Positions 1 through 11,929 of a stretch of DNA of 64,000 nucleotides are shown piece by piece. Source of the stretch: Ctena decussata (Eukaryota > Mollusca > Bivalvia > Lucinida > Lucinidae); contig OZ022502.1 of the NCBI GenBank assembly GCA_963989385.1, positions 16,169,001 to 16,233,000 of the forward strand, written 5' to 3'. The notes under the pieces are model-generated. The model was not told the DNA's origin, did no database searches, and saw nothing but the letters and a program-made list of their open reading frames with translations. Within the stretch, counting starts at the first letter, position 1; each line of letters begins with the position of its first letter. A program made the translations under genes and the position numbers.

Positions 1-10
1 ATAAAGGCTA

Positions 11-590
11 AAATTAATGTGTATCCAACCTCCTTAATCGCACACCCAGGCTTAGTTACCTGGAAACCAACTGAACCATTATAAGGTTCAACACATTTGC
101 TCCCTAGAAACAGCCGAAAGAAACTGCCCTTCCCTCCCAACAACCCGCAATAAGAAAGAAGCTATGGTCCTCTTGCCCATTAATAATATTCTCCATTTCC
201 CCAAAAATTAATGTGTATCCAACCTCCTTAATCTCGCACTCAGGCTTAGTTACCTAGAAACTAACTAAACCATTATAAGGTTCAACCAATTTGCTCCATA
301 GAAACAGCCAAAAGAAACAGCCCTCTCCTCCCAACAATCCACAATAAGAAATCAGCTACAGTCTTCTTTTCCACCAATAATATTCTCCATTTCCCAACAT
401 ATTGGAACACTAACAAAATTCCCATGAACATACAGACCCTTATAACTTAAATTATGCACTATATTTTGGAACCAACTAAACCAAGATAAGTTTTAAAACA
501 AATGCCACAGTTCTAGGCCCAAAAAGGAATTTTTACCCTGCCTACCTCCCTCCCAACAGAATTAGGCTATGGTCCTCTCTGAGACCATAA
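11..590. repeat. Tandem duplication, about 195 bp unit, 2 to 3 copies
   Basis: The segment beginning at 11 (AATTAATGTGTATCCAACC) starts again at 206 and runs in register to about 400, giving a period near 195 bp. A much weaker third copy can be followed to about 590 through the phrases ACCAACTAAACCA and GGCTATGGTCCTCT. No coding potential is seen. The left edge may extend outside the window. Confidence 0.75.
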
Positions 591-944
591 CTCTATGTAG
601 CCTAGGCAACCTCAATTACACATGAGGGCCACAAAAATATGGGACAATCGCATTCCAGATCACCCTCAGTCTCTTGTCCCCCACTGCCCACTCCATTAGT
701 TTATAAGAGAATTGCTCCCCACCCAAGAATTTGCTCCCCACCCAAGAATTTGCTCCCCATTTTTTTTTCTTTTACTCTAGACCTGCCCTAGGCCCAGCCA
801 GGACAGGGGGGGGGGGGGGGCTGTTCCATCAGCAAACTTTTTTGTAAGGCCTGAAGAGTAGTTATTATCAACATCCTATTCTAAAAAAGTACATTGTGGT
901 AGTCTTCAATGTACTTTACATGTTGTGCACTATTTTAGGTCTTT

Positions 945-1115
945 CAGAATGAAGTGATAAAAAAGTGTCCGCCCCATGGCCAAAGAACCATAAAAAAAGT
1001 ATCTGCCCCATGCATGAAAGTGAATAAAAAAATGTATCTGTCCCATTGCATGGAAGCGAGTAAAAAAGTGCCCGCCCCATGCCATTTTGCACCGGCCCCA
1101 TGCCCCCAATAAATA
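945..1115. repeat. Short tandem repeat, about 34 bp unit
   Basis: Four degenerate copies of a run of A followed by GTGTCCGCCCCATG start near 959, 993, 1027 and 1063. A separate small tandem repeat (CCCACCCAAGAATTTGCTC) lies at 718-760 and a poly-G run at 807-821. The ORFs crossing this stretch are by-products of the repeat. Confidence 0.6.
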
Positions 1116-1485
1116 TTGCCTGGTCCCTTACGGACAAATGTTCACGTTTAAGAAATTGACAAGGGCTATAAATCAGTCAGAAGATACTGAAATAAGACCA
1201 TTAACAATATAATTGCAAGTGAGATCTTCCCCAGACCTATACACATGCAAAGTGTGAAGAATACTTATCAAATGGAAACTAAGTCCTCATGGATGGACAG
1301 ACGGACAATGGATAGATATATGATTGTCATACACACAAACAGCTAGCAGAAAAACATATTATCCCATCACTAATGTGTGGCTGGGTGTAAATGCACAAAA
1401 CTTGAGGTGGCACTGTTACCGGTATTGTACTTCATATAGACAGTACATCAGTACTTGTGCAGCCCATCACTGAGAATGTTCCTTT
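1116..1485. other. Intergenic, nothing recognised
   Basis: This is AT-rich DNA without a convincing ORF, splice-site pair or repeat that I could recognise. Confidence 0.5.
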
Positions 1486-1489
1486 TAAC

Positions 1490-2030
1490 CAGGGCTGTGA
1501 AAATGCCATGCCTGACTTGTCCTACTTGTCCCATTTAACTCAGGACAAGTGAAAAAATTTAATTTTGCACTGGGACAAGTACCTGGAAAAAGTATTTCTT
1601 TCAATTCTAACAACAAAATTTTCGTTTTAGAAAAATACTCAGGCAAACAATGTGGACCCAGATTATACTGCAGGAGCAGTCTGATCAGGGTCCACACTGT
1701 TTGCCATTCCAATTTGTACATTTACCTGGAAAAAGTTTTATATGTGAAAAGTAAGGAATAAGATGCTTAATTTTTTTTTTGACATTTAGCATAGAAAAGA
1801 TGCCTTTATTCAATTTTAAGGCTTTGAGGCTATTTAAAGTGAGAGATGAGGTTTGTGGAAATACTAATTATTTGAGATGAATCTTTATGACTGCATATCA
1901 ATCTTAAAATAATGCAAACATCATAATTTGTGGTTTCGGACAATTAATTTTTTGCTGGACAAGTAGAGTTTGACTTTTTACTTGTCCCTGGGCAAGTAAG
2001 ATATTTGCTTTTTCCTCAGGCCTGTTTTAA
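1490..2030 (+). repeat. Dispersed repeat, about 520 bp (copy 1)
   Basis: The segment from GGCTGTGAAAATGCCATGCC to CAGGCCTGTTTT aligns along its whole length, in the same orientation, with 35355-35880. Both copies carry the CAAACAGTGTGGACCC-type palindrome at the same internal position. The GGACAAGT motif recurs at both ends. The 78- and 70-codon ORFs here are not supported as genes because the second copy does not keep them open. Confidence 0.75.
1645..1705. repeat. Small palindromic element, GCAAACAGTGTAGACCC family
   Basis: Inverted arms GGCAAACAATGTGGACCCAG and TCAGGGTCCACACTGTTTGCC surround a short AGGAGCAG centre. Related copies are at 21180-21245, 34836-34905, 35510-35570, 37483-37556 and in part at 63363-63405. 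The size (about 60-70 bp) and symmetry suggest a very short non-autonomous element or a mobile hairpin. Confidence 0.7.
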
Positions 2031-2460
2031 CCAATCATACGCTCTGTTTTCAGGCTGGCTGTTGGCAACTTTGGTGTGGTTATTTATAGAGAAGAACCCA
2101 CCAGACTATAAATTTCAGGAAAAAAAAAACATTCAACGCTGATCAAAGATGCTAAAAAAACAGAGAGAAACAGCTATATGTGATTTGCTGTCCTTCTTCA
2201 GTCTTGAGGCATCTGAAGGTATGATTTTCCAAATTACACCGGTGCCATAGACTATTGCTTTAGTTAAAATTCAGAGCTCCAGATAAGTGGGGGAATCTGG
2301 AATAATTAAGGTGGTGATAATCTTTGATTTGAGGCAAAGACAAAACTCTGCAAAACGCTGATAATAGAATAGATCTTCCCAAAACTTAGCAGATCTATGC
2401 CTTCTTTATGTTGTTTCTCTTAATTTAGAATCCAAAATGCAGGATTTGTTGATGTGAAAA

Positions 2461-3016
2461 TGTACTTATATAAAGAAAGATAAAAGGGTAATTTTCTGCA
2501 CAGAAATCTATAAAAGTAGCATCCTTATTGAAACTGTACTTAGTGCTGAAGGTACCTTATTGCATCACAAAGAGTGTCCTAGCAATTATTTTTTTCAACT
2601 CATACACACATTATTAGTGTGAGCAGATAAAAAAAGAAGTAACCTGTGTCCCATTCTTTGTTAAAAAACACTGGTGAGACTATTTAAACAAGGTTGAACA
2701 ATTTCATTTACACACCTGTCTTATTATCAGTAATGTATTATTTATATTGTAGGTGTTACATGTATATAGCTATGCTTGTCTACCCTATATAAATTTAATG
2801 AATGCATTCAGTGTACATGCACCATATACATGGATGAATATTTGAGAATAAGCTACTGTTTTTACAATTTGAGAAAAAGTTAGAACAAATAATTGCTAGG
2901 ATGCTCTTCATAATGCAGTAACATACCTTCAGCACTAAGTAAATTTTCAATAACAATTTTGGATTTTTAGTTTTTGCACAGAAAATTACCCTTTGATCTT
3001 TCCTTATAAAAAAGAA
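2461..3016. mobile_element. Foldback element with arms of about 150 bp
   Basis: The sequence 2461-2610 is repeated as its reverse complement at about 2870-3016. Shared phrases include AAGGGTAATTTTCTG, TACTTAGTGCTGAAGGTA and CCTAGCAATTATTT. The spacer is about 260 bp and non-coding. Arms are roughly 75-80 percent identical by eye, so the insertion is old. The family is not identified. Confidence 0.65.
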
Positions 3017-3211
3017 TAAAAACACTTTTTAAGAAGCATGTACCTCTATTTTGTATTCTTAACTGTAGTAAACAACAAAAGTACATGTAAAAAGTCTGCT
3101 AACTTTCACGGAGATATGATAATTGATAATGGTTTTATGCAGATTTTTGCATTTACCACAGATTATCTCCTTAAAGGATATTTTTCTCATGTCCTATAAA
3201 AGTGATTTTTA

Positions 3212-5176
3212 GCTCACCTGGCCCGCAGGGCCATAGTGAGCTATTGTCATACCAATGCGTCTGTCGTGCGTCCGTGCGTCATCCGTCAACACCTAAAAAC
3301 AAATATTCAAACATCTTCTTCTGTAAAACTACTGGTTCTCAAATTTCAAGTGGAGCATGACCTGACTCCAGGGTCTCAGAATTGTAAAATTGGGTCAGGT
3401 TGAAAATCCAAGATGGCTGCCGTTACTAAAAATAGCAAAAACAACAAAATAAACTTCTTCTCCAGAACCACTAGGTATATTTGTCTGAATTTTGGCATTG
3501 AACATCAATGAATCCTTGGTATTCAAAATTGTAAAAATGAAAAAAATCTGTAGCGGAGTTTTGTCACAGTGACCTACTTTCTGTTTACGTGTGTAATTTT
3601 GCTCAAATGCCATTGTCAAAAAATGACCTATTTAAACAACTTCAAACAACTTCTTGTCTAAAACCACTGAACCCATGGATCTCAAATTTCACATGGAGCA
3701 TGACCAGACTGCAGGGTTTCAAAAGTGTAAAATTGGGTCAGGTCAAGAATCCAAGATGGCTGCCATTACTAAAAATAGCAAAAACAACAAAATCAACTTC
3801 TTCTCCAGAACCATTTAGTATATTTGGTTGAAAGTTTGCATGGAACATAAGTGGGACCTAGGTATTGAAAATTATAAAAATAAAATAAATCTATAGCGGA
3901 ATTAGGTCACAGTGACCTACTTAGCGTTTACAAGGCCGATTTTGCTCAAATGTCAATATCTAAAGAAAATGCAACCAATTCTGACCAGATTTGGTCAGAA
4001 ATGGTTCTTGAATGGAATTATTTCAATTTTGTGCCAGTTGACTATCCAAGATGGCCACCATGGGGGCCGTTACTAAAAATAGCACAAACATAAAAATGAC
4101 AATTAAACAAGAAGCCTTGAATGGAATTGGACCAATTTTGTGTCAGAATGTTCCTTGCATGAAGCCGTTTCGATTAATTGCAATTTGGCATTCCAAGATG
4201 GCCGCCATCTGGCGTTACTAAAAATAGCACAAACATAAAAATGACAATTACTCAAGAACCCTTGAATGGAATTGGACCAATTTTGTGTCAGAATGTTCCT
4301 TGCATGAAGTCGTGTCGATTAATTTTAATTCGGCATTCCAAGATGGCCGCCATCTGCCGTTACTAAAAATAGCACAAAACATGAAAATGACAATATCTCA
4401 GTAACCGCTGAATGGATTTTGACGAAATTTGTTTCAAAATGAGTCTTGCATTGAGATGTTTCAAAAATATCTAACTGTAGACCAGTCATATTGGCCTCTG
4501 TTACTAAAAATAGAAAAATGTGAAAATTAGAAAATCTCAATGAAATTGGGTTAATTTTGTGTCAGAATGGTCCTTTCATTAAGCTTTTTCGATTTTTTGC
4601 ATTTTGGCATTCCAAGATGGCTGCCATCTGCCGTTACTAAAAATAGCACAAAACATGAAAATGACAATATCTCAGTATCCGCTGAATGGATTTTGACGAA
4701 ATTTGTGTCAAAATGATTCTTGCATTGAGATGTTTCAAAAATATCTAACTGTAGACCAGTCATGTTGGCCTCTGTTACTAAAAATAGAAAAATGTGAAAA
4801 TTAGAAAATCTCAATGGAATTGGACCTAATTTGTGTCAAAATGGTCCTTGCATGAAGGCTTTTCGACTTTTTACATTTTAGCAATCTAAGATGGCCGCCA
4901 TCTGCCATTACTAAAAATAGTACAAAACATGAAACTGGCAATATCTCAGTAACCCCTGAATGGATTTTGATGAAATTTGTGGCAAAATGATTCTTGCATT
5001 GAGGTGTTTCAAAAGTAAATATATAAAGACCAGGCAAGTTGGCCTCTGTTACTAAAAGTAGCAAAATGTGAAAATGAGATATTCTCAGTGGAATTGGACC
5101 AATTTTGTATCAGAATGGTCCTGTTGCACAATAGCCAGGTGACCGATATCAGGCCCATTTGGGCCTCTTGTTCTGA
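3212..5176 (+). mobile_element. Long non-autonomous element, AGCTCACCTGG end type, tandem core
   Basis: It begins AGCTCACCTGGCCCGCAGGG and ends with CCAGGTGACC followed by AGGCCCATTTGGGCCTCTTG, so the ends are inverted relative to each other. The core is made of diverged units repeating CCAAGATGGCCGCCATCTG, GTTACTAAAAATAGCACAAA and TGTCAGAATG. Units of about 120 bp near 4020-4350 grade into units of about 240 bp at 4350-5060. The 70-90 codon ORFs inside are near-identical because they read the same repeat. No transposase is encoded. Confidence 0.65.
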
Positions 5177-5376
5177 ACCTTGTACAGCAAGAGATCAGTG
5201 TAATGAAAGTACATCCTGTCATAACAAAAATTTGTTAGATTATGGGCCTTGGCAGCCCTTGCCCTGGGGTAAAAATTCACTGAGTGAATTTCAGCGAAAT
5301 AGGTTTGCAGAGGAAGGGTAATTAGGGTATCAGTGGTGGGGGATGCTGTTATTTATTTAAATTTTATTTATATATT

Positions 5377-5614
5377 TGAGCGGCGACACGAGAAAACCAA
5401 CAAAGTGGTTGTGGGCCCAGGGCAGACTCAGCTCAACCTGGGCATCCACCCAATCGGATCAGAGTCATCGCTTTGCACTTAAAGGGTATCTAAGGATCTA
5501 AGCTAGCTCCATGCGGACATTGAAGACTCTTATCAGACTGGGCAGATGCACAGGCTGATCTGAATTCTGCACTTGGCGCACAACCACTTTGTTGGTTTTC
5601 TCGTGTCGCGGCTC
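5377..5614. mobile_element. 240 bp foldback MITE (family TGAGCCGCGACACG), copy 1
   Basis: An imperfect palindrome starts TGAGCGGCGACACGAGAAAA and ends TTTTCTCGTGTCGCGGCTCA. The arms share CCAACAAAGTGGTTGTG and the GACTCAGATCAGCCTGGGCA type motif, and the centre contains GCTAGCTCC. Eight more complete, deleted or truncated copies lie in this window. Confidence 0.85.
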
Positions 5615-5721
5615 ATTTATTTTTATTTTCACTTTCTTTTTTTTTTCATTTTATGATCAGGAATTTGATTTTTTTTATTCTTTTTATCAAAAATACTGAT
5701 TATCATTTTTTTTTTTTTTTT

Positions 5722-6688
5722 AGCTCACCTGAGCCAGCGGCTCCAGGGGAGCTTATAGGATGGTAAGGCTCGTTGTCCGTCCGTCCGTCGTCCGTCCGTC
5801 AACAATTTCAAACGACTTCTCCTCTGAAACGGTTTGGCCAATTGTAACCAAATTTGATATAGAGCCTCCTGGGATCTTAGGAATGAAAAGTTGATCAAAC
5901 GGTCCTGGTCACATGACCAACATGGCTGCCATGCCCATATATGGTAAAAACCTAAAAAAATCTTCTTCTCCAGAACCAATTGACCGATGGCCTTGTTGAG
6001 ACTTGGTATGTAGCTTTGGGTACGCGAGTACTATCAAGATTGTTCAAATTATGACCTTGTGTTTACCTTGACCTTTTTTACAGCAAGGTCAAATATGGGA
6101 AAATGCTAGAACATAAGATTTCATGGAAAGTTTTTGACCTAAAAATTGGTATATACAGTTGTCTTAATGAGGTCATGAAGAATTATGAGGTCAAGGTCAT
6201 TTCTTGACCTTTGGTCCAGATTCCTCATATTTTGACATTTTCAACCATTTCCTCAATAGACAAAGGGCCAGTTGTAAATACATTTCATATAGAGCCTCCA
6301 GGGGTTGATTGAATAAAAATTTGTTCAAACGGTCCAGGCCACATGACCAACATGGCCGCCATTACCACTTATGGTATTAATCTTTAATATTTTTCTTCTC
6401 CAGAACCAATACACCTATGGCCTTGAAACTTGGTAAGTAGCATGGAGTACTAGAGTACCACCAAGACTGTTTAAATGGTGACCTTGGGTTTACCTTGACC
6501 TTTTTTGCGGCATGATCAAATATGGGAAAATGCTGGAACATAAGATTTCATGGAAAGTTTTGAAGATTTTGGCCTAAAAATGAGTACATGACCCAAGACT
6601 CATATTTTGACAATTTCAGACATGATAAGAAAAAGCCACCTTGCCAATTGTTCAGGTGAGCGATTCAGGACCTCATGGCCCTCTTGCT
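5722..6688 (+). mobile_element. Non-autonomous element, AGCTCACCTGAGCC end type
   Basis: It starts AGCTCACCTGAGCCAGCGGC directly after a poly-T run and ends TTCAGGTGAGCGATTCAGG followed by CATGGCCCTCTTG. A unit of about 500 bp beginning AAACGGTTTGGCCAATTG is present about twice. It carries several TTGACCTTTTT and AGGTCAAGGTCA strings. No intact coding region is seen. A copy with a nested insertion follows at 6996-9814. Confidence 0.7.
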
Positions 6689-6995
6689 TTTTCTTTTTAT
6701 GTAAAAGCAATCTTGGTATCAAAAATGTTTTTTCTTATTATGAAAAATATATATATATATATATATTTTTTTTTTTGCATCATTTTTTTTTTAATTTAAA
6801 AAAAGGCAATCTTGAGAAATAAAAAGACATCCCATAAAATAGTTTTGCCCCTTGGAGTATTCCTACAATTTCATAACTTTTTAATTATGTACCAAAACAT
6901 ATTAAATTCTATAACAAACTCAACCTGAGTATTTCCACCATTTCTTCTTATTTAATTTCTATCTGTAAAATTATTATTGTTATTATTATTATTAC

Positions 6996-9814
6996 TGAGC
7001 CAGCGGCTCTGGGAGAGCTGAGAGGATGGGGAGGCTCTGTGGTCCGTCGGTCTTCATCCACAATTTCAAACGACTTTTCCTATGAAACCGCTGGGCCAGC
7101 TTTAACCAAACTTCTTATGTGGCCTCCAGAGGAAAGGGGAACAAAGAGTTGTTCAAACGGCCCTGGTCACATGATGAACATGGACGCCATGCCCATATAT
7201 GGTAAAAACCTAGAAAAATCTTCTTCTCCAGAACCAATAGGCCAATGGCCTTGAAACTTGGTATGTAGTATCAGGTACGGGAGTACTACCAAGATTGTTC
7301 AAATTATGACCTTGACCTTTTTGTCGAGCCCGCTTGCGGAAAGCGAGACATAGTTGTTACAATGTCAGTTCGGTGTATGTCCGTGGGTGTGTGCGTGCGT
7401 GTGTGCGTTGTGCGTTGTGCGTGCGTGCATGCGTCCGTCCGGATTTGTCCGGGCCATAACTTCTACATTTATGGATGGATTTCAAAATAATTTGGCACAA
7501 TTGTTCTCCTTGATGAGTAAAAGTGCCTTTTGAAACATTTGTTCGGGTAGGTCCAAGGTCAAGGTCACACTTGAAGGTCAAATGATAAAATGGCCATAAA
7601 TTGAGCTTGTCCGAGCCATAACTTCTACATTTATGGATGGATTTCAAAATAATTTGGCACAATTGTTCTCCTTGATAAGTAGAAGTGCCTTTTGAAACAT
7701 TTGTTCAGGTAGGTTCAAGGTCAAGGTCACACTTGGAAGGTCAAATGATAAAATGGCCATAAATTGAGCTTTCTACATTTATGGATGGATTTCAAAATAA
7801 TTTGGCACAATTGTTCTCCTTGATGAGTAGAAGTGCCTTTTGAAACATTTGTGCGGGTAGGTCCAAGGTCAAGGTCACACTTGAAGGTCAAATGATAAAA
7901 TGGCCATAAATTGAGCTTGTCCGAGCCATAACTTCAACATTTATGGATGGATTTCAAAATAATTTGGCACAATTGTTCTCCTTGATGAGTAGAAGTGCCT
8001 TTTGAAACATTTGTTCAGGTAGGTCCAAGGTCAAGGTCACACTTGAAGGTCAAATGATAAAATGGCCATAAATTGAGCTTGTCCGAGCCATAACTTCTAC
8101 ATTTATGGATGGATTTCAAAATAATTTAGCACAATTGTTCTCCTTGATGAACAGAAGTGCCATTTGAAACATTTGTTCAGGTAGGTCCAAGGTCAAGGTC
8201 ACATTTGAAGGTCAAATTATAAAATCGCCATAAATTGAGCTTGTCTGAGCCATTACTTCTACATCTATGGATGGATTTTAAAATAATTTGGCACAATTGT
8301 TCTCCTTGATGTTTAAAAGTGCCATTTGGAAAATTTATTCAGGTAGGTCCAAGGTCAAGGTCACACTTGGAAGGTCAAATGATAAAATGGCCATAATTTT
8401 AGTTTGTCTGAGCCATAACTTCAACATTTACAAATGGATTTCAAAATAATTTAACACAATTGTTCTCCTTGATGAGAAGAAGTGCCATTTGGAACATTTG
8501 TTCTAGTAGGTCCAACGTCAAGGTCACACTTGAAGGTCAAATTATTAAATGGTCATAAATTGAGCTTGTTCGAGCGATAACGTCTACATTTACGGATGGA
8601 TTTCAAAATAATTTGGCACAATTGTTCTTCTTGATGAGTGGAAGTGTCAAGTGACATATGTGTTTGGGTAGGTCCAAGGTCAAGGTCACACTTGAAGGTC
8701 AGATATTGTAACTGTCATAAATTGAGCTTGTCTGGGTCATCACTTCTACTTATTTTCCTTTGTGAAAATTTGGAAAGAAAAGAAGAGAATGCTGGCTAAG
8801 CATGATGTTTTTTGGCTTCTTTCTAGAGTGAAGCAGTTACTTAGTCTTGACATACTTATAGGTCAATAAAGCAAACAGCGGGCTCGACCAGTTGTCCCTG
8901 GACAACCTTCTAGTTTACGGTATAGTCAAGTTTGCTTCCTTGTGCTTTTATATGGCAAAATGCTACAATGGTCTGCACGGCCGCCATGCTCATTATATGT
9001 TAAAAACCTTTAAAAATGTTCTTCTCCAGAACCAGTTGACCAATGGCCTTGAAACTTGGTATGTAGCATTGGCTACTCGGGTACTATCAAATTGTGGCCT
9101 TGGGTTGACCTTGACCTTTTTATGGCAAGGTCAAATATGGGAAAATGCTAGAACATAAGATTCCATGGGAAGTTTTGAAGATTTGGGCCTAAAAATTGGT
9201 ATATACAGTCGTCTTAATGAGGTCATGAAGAATTATATGTACAAAAGGTCAAGGTCATTCTTCGACCTTTGACACAGATCTCTCATGTTTTGACATTTTT
9301 AAACATTTCCTCAAAACCCATAGGGCCAATTGTAAACACATTTCATAAAGGGCCTCCAGGGTTTGACTGAACAAAAATTTGTTCAACCAGTCCAGATCAC
9401 ATGACCAACATGGCCACCATACCTATTTAGGGTATAAACCTTTAATATTTTTCTTCTCCAGAACTAATATACCAGTGGCCTTGAAACTTGGTAAGTAGCA
9501 TGGACTATGGAGTACTAGAGTACTACCCAGACTGTTCAAATGATGAATTTGGGTTTACCTTGACCTTTTTTGTGGCATTGTCAAAAATGGAAAAATGCTA
9601 GGACATAAGATGTCATGGAAAGTTTTGAAGATTTTGGCCTAAAAATGGTATAAATGGTTGCCTTAATGAGTACATGAAGATTTATGAGTACAAAAGGTCA
9701 TGGTCATTCTTTGACTTTTGACCCAAGACTCATATTTTGACAATATCACACATAAAAAAGGCCACTTTGCCAATTGTTCAGGTGAGCGATTCAGGGCTTC
9801 CTGGCCCTCTTGTT
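6996..9814 (+). mobile_element. AGCTCACCTGAGCC-type element, second copy, with nested insertion
   Basis: The left end is TGAGCCAGCGGCTCTGGGAG; the outermost AGCTCACC is replaced by ATT repeats. The right end is CAGGTGAGCGATTCAGGGC followed by GGCCCTCTTG at 9814. Between 7322 and about 8920 it is split by an unrelated tandem-cored element. The host sequence then resumes in an earlier part of its own repeat unit. The units again carry CTTCTCCAGAACCA and TTGACCTTGACC. Confidence 0.65.
7322..8920 (+). mobile_element. Nested element with GTCGAGCCCGC termini and a 160 bp tandem core
   Basis: Left end GTCGAGCCCGCTTGCGG and right end CAGCGGGCTCGAC are inverted. The right end is followed by CAGTTGTCCCTGGACAACC. 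The core, about 7450-8740, is a tandem array of about eight units with a period near 160 bp. Each unit runs from CCATAACTTCTACATTTATG to GGCCATAAATTGAGCTTG. One unit near 7770 has an internal deletion, and divergence rises to the right. Almost every unit contains AAGGTCAAGGTCAC. No protein is encoded. Confidence 0.75.
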
Positions 9815-10140
9815 TTCACTTACCTTCCGCTTTTGTTATCACAATATATAAACATATATGGCAATCACTTTATGTAGAAAATTTATGTTATTGCAGTCTT
9901 GGATACTGATTTAAATAAGTCCCCGGACTTTCTTCTGACTTCCATTTGTATGAATTTTGTATTGTTTGTATTGTGTTTGTTGTACTGTATATGATTATTA
10001 TACGAATAAAATAGTGTTTAAACCAAATATTTTTATCTGTTTCTATACAGGTACCTTAGCTGACCTTGATTTCATCTTTTTCAGCGTGGTCTATGGTGGA
10101 ACAGTGGAATCAGACGAATATAGATTTAGTCTTAGTTTGT
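9815..10140. other. Intergenic spacer, nothing recognised
   Basis: AT-rich sequence without an ORF of quality or a recognised repeat. Confidence 0.45.
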
Positions 10141-10145
10141 TATTA

Positions 10146-11051
10146 TCCCCCGCCGAAGACGGAGGGATATAGTTTTCTCCATGTCCGTCCGTCCGTCCGT
10201 CCATCCTTCCGTCCGTCCGTCCGTCCGGATGTCCGTCCGGAGCCATAACTATGTAACCACTGGACGGAATTTCATGAAACTTAAAATGAATATGTATCAC
10301 CATAAACCGCTGATGCACGTGAAGTTTCATCAGACTGGCATCAGTAATGCATGAGTTATTGCCCTTGAATTGACTTAAAATCAATAAAATGAGCCACAAC
10401 TATGTAACCAATTATCAAAACTTCATGAAACTTAAACTAAATATATAATATGGTTATGCACGTGACGTTTCATCAGACTGGCTTCAGTAATGCATGGGTT
10501 ATTGCCCTTGAATTGACTTAAAATCAATAAAATGCCATAACTATGTTACCAATTATCGAAACTTTATGAAACTTAAATTAAGTATATATCACCATAACAT
10601 GGTCATGCACGCGAAGTTTCATCAGACTGGCTTCAGTAATGCATGGGTTATTGCCCTTGAATCAACTTAAAATCAAAAGAATCAGCCATAACTACGTAAC
10701 CAAATATCAAAACTTCATGAAACTTAACTTGAATATACATCACCATAACATGGTCATGCACATAAAGTTCAATCCGCATGGCATTTGTAGTACAGAGTTA
10801 TTGCCCTTGAATTGACTTAAAATCTATAAAATTATCCATAACTAAGTAACCAAATACCGAAACTTCATGAAACTTAAACCAAGTATGTATGTATGCACAT
10901 AAAGTTTCATCTGAATGGTATCAGTTGTGCAAGAGTTATTGCCCTTGAATCAATTTATAATTGACAAATTCCGCCATAACTAAGTCGTCAATGAATAGAA
11001 TTCTTTGAAACTTATACATAAACAACAAATCAGGGCCTCTTCGGCGGGGGA
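10146..11051. mobile_element. 906 bp TIR element with TA target site and tandem core
   Basis: Terminal inverted repeats TCCCCCGCCGAAGA and TCTTCGGCGGGGGA are perfect over 14 bp and flanked by TA on both sides (10144-10145, 11052-11053). A run of CCGT repeats follows the left end. The core has about six units of 145-150 bp built on GCCATAACTATGTAACC, ACTTCATGAAACTTAA and GAGTTATTGCCCTTGAAT. TA flanks fit the Tc1/mariner superfamily, but there is no transposase, so the assignment is inference. Confidence 0.75.
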
Positions 11052-11925
11052 TATAAATTCACTGAATTTACTTGTTCAATGTGAATTTGAGAATGGAAAA
11101 AAAAGATGTCCCTACTTTTCCAGCAGGCTTTAGTTTCTTTTATAAAAGTACCATAAACCCCAAGTATTTGGACAATCAAGCGGCCTGTGCAGGCAGTTCA
11201 GACATGGAGCAGACATATCAGAGCCTAAAAGTTTTGTCATTCAGTCATCCTTAATCATATAACAATATACATATTTATGGAAAACGATCTTTGTAAATGG
11301 ATGAATCCATTACAGAAATTTACAAATTAATAATAGTGCCCAAAGACATGGGGTTATCGGTGCTAGACACTCCCCAGATTAATGTGGTGGCCCAAAATTT
11401 AGCAGGCCAAATTTTCAGTGGCCCAAATTATCCATTAGCTATATATCCAGTGCATTTATCATTGCCATAAAGGTAAATTTGGGCCACTAAAGGTCATAAT
11501 TTGAAGATTTTTGGTGGCCCCAGAGAAAATTTAGGCGCATTTGGCCATGTGGCCACTTGCCGTTTCCAGCACTGGGTTATAATGGTGGCCCTCTGCTGTG
11601 AGTATAGGCTGATGTCCATAATAGCAAAGAAGAAATGGTGACTGACTTCCACTTGCAGGAAATAAGCCAGAGGGCGATGTGGGAGATTGTACCTGACATC
11701 GCCCATTATTGCCTGACGCTGTGGGTTCAATGCCTAAAAGCAAATTTTGTAGTAGCTTCCATCAGCTATTGGTTCCAGAGGAGCTTATAGAATAGAAACT
11801 GTCGGTGAGAACGGATTTTTATTTTAGCATTTGCCTTAATTGCTAACTTAAGGTACATGGATACACTTCCAGGGGAAGCAACTCTGCCATTTCCAATTCT
11901 GCTTTCCCCTTAACGGGAGAAGGAG
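11052..11925. other. Intergenic, degenerate repeat sequence
   Basis: No gene is seen. A TGTGGGTTCAATGCC string at about 11718-11732 resembles a pol III B box, and the block 11380-11560 repeats GTGGCCCAAATTT-like phrases. Neither is enough to define an element. Confidence 0.4.
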
Positions 11926-11929
11926 AGCA

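Noticed and set aside
4325..5064. Three similar 71-87 codon minus-strand ORFs as a small gene family
   Set aside because: They read the same transposon repeat unit and the similarity is explained by tandem repetition of DNA.
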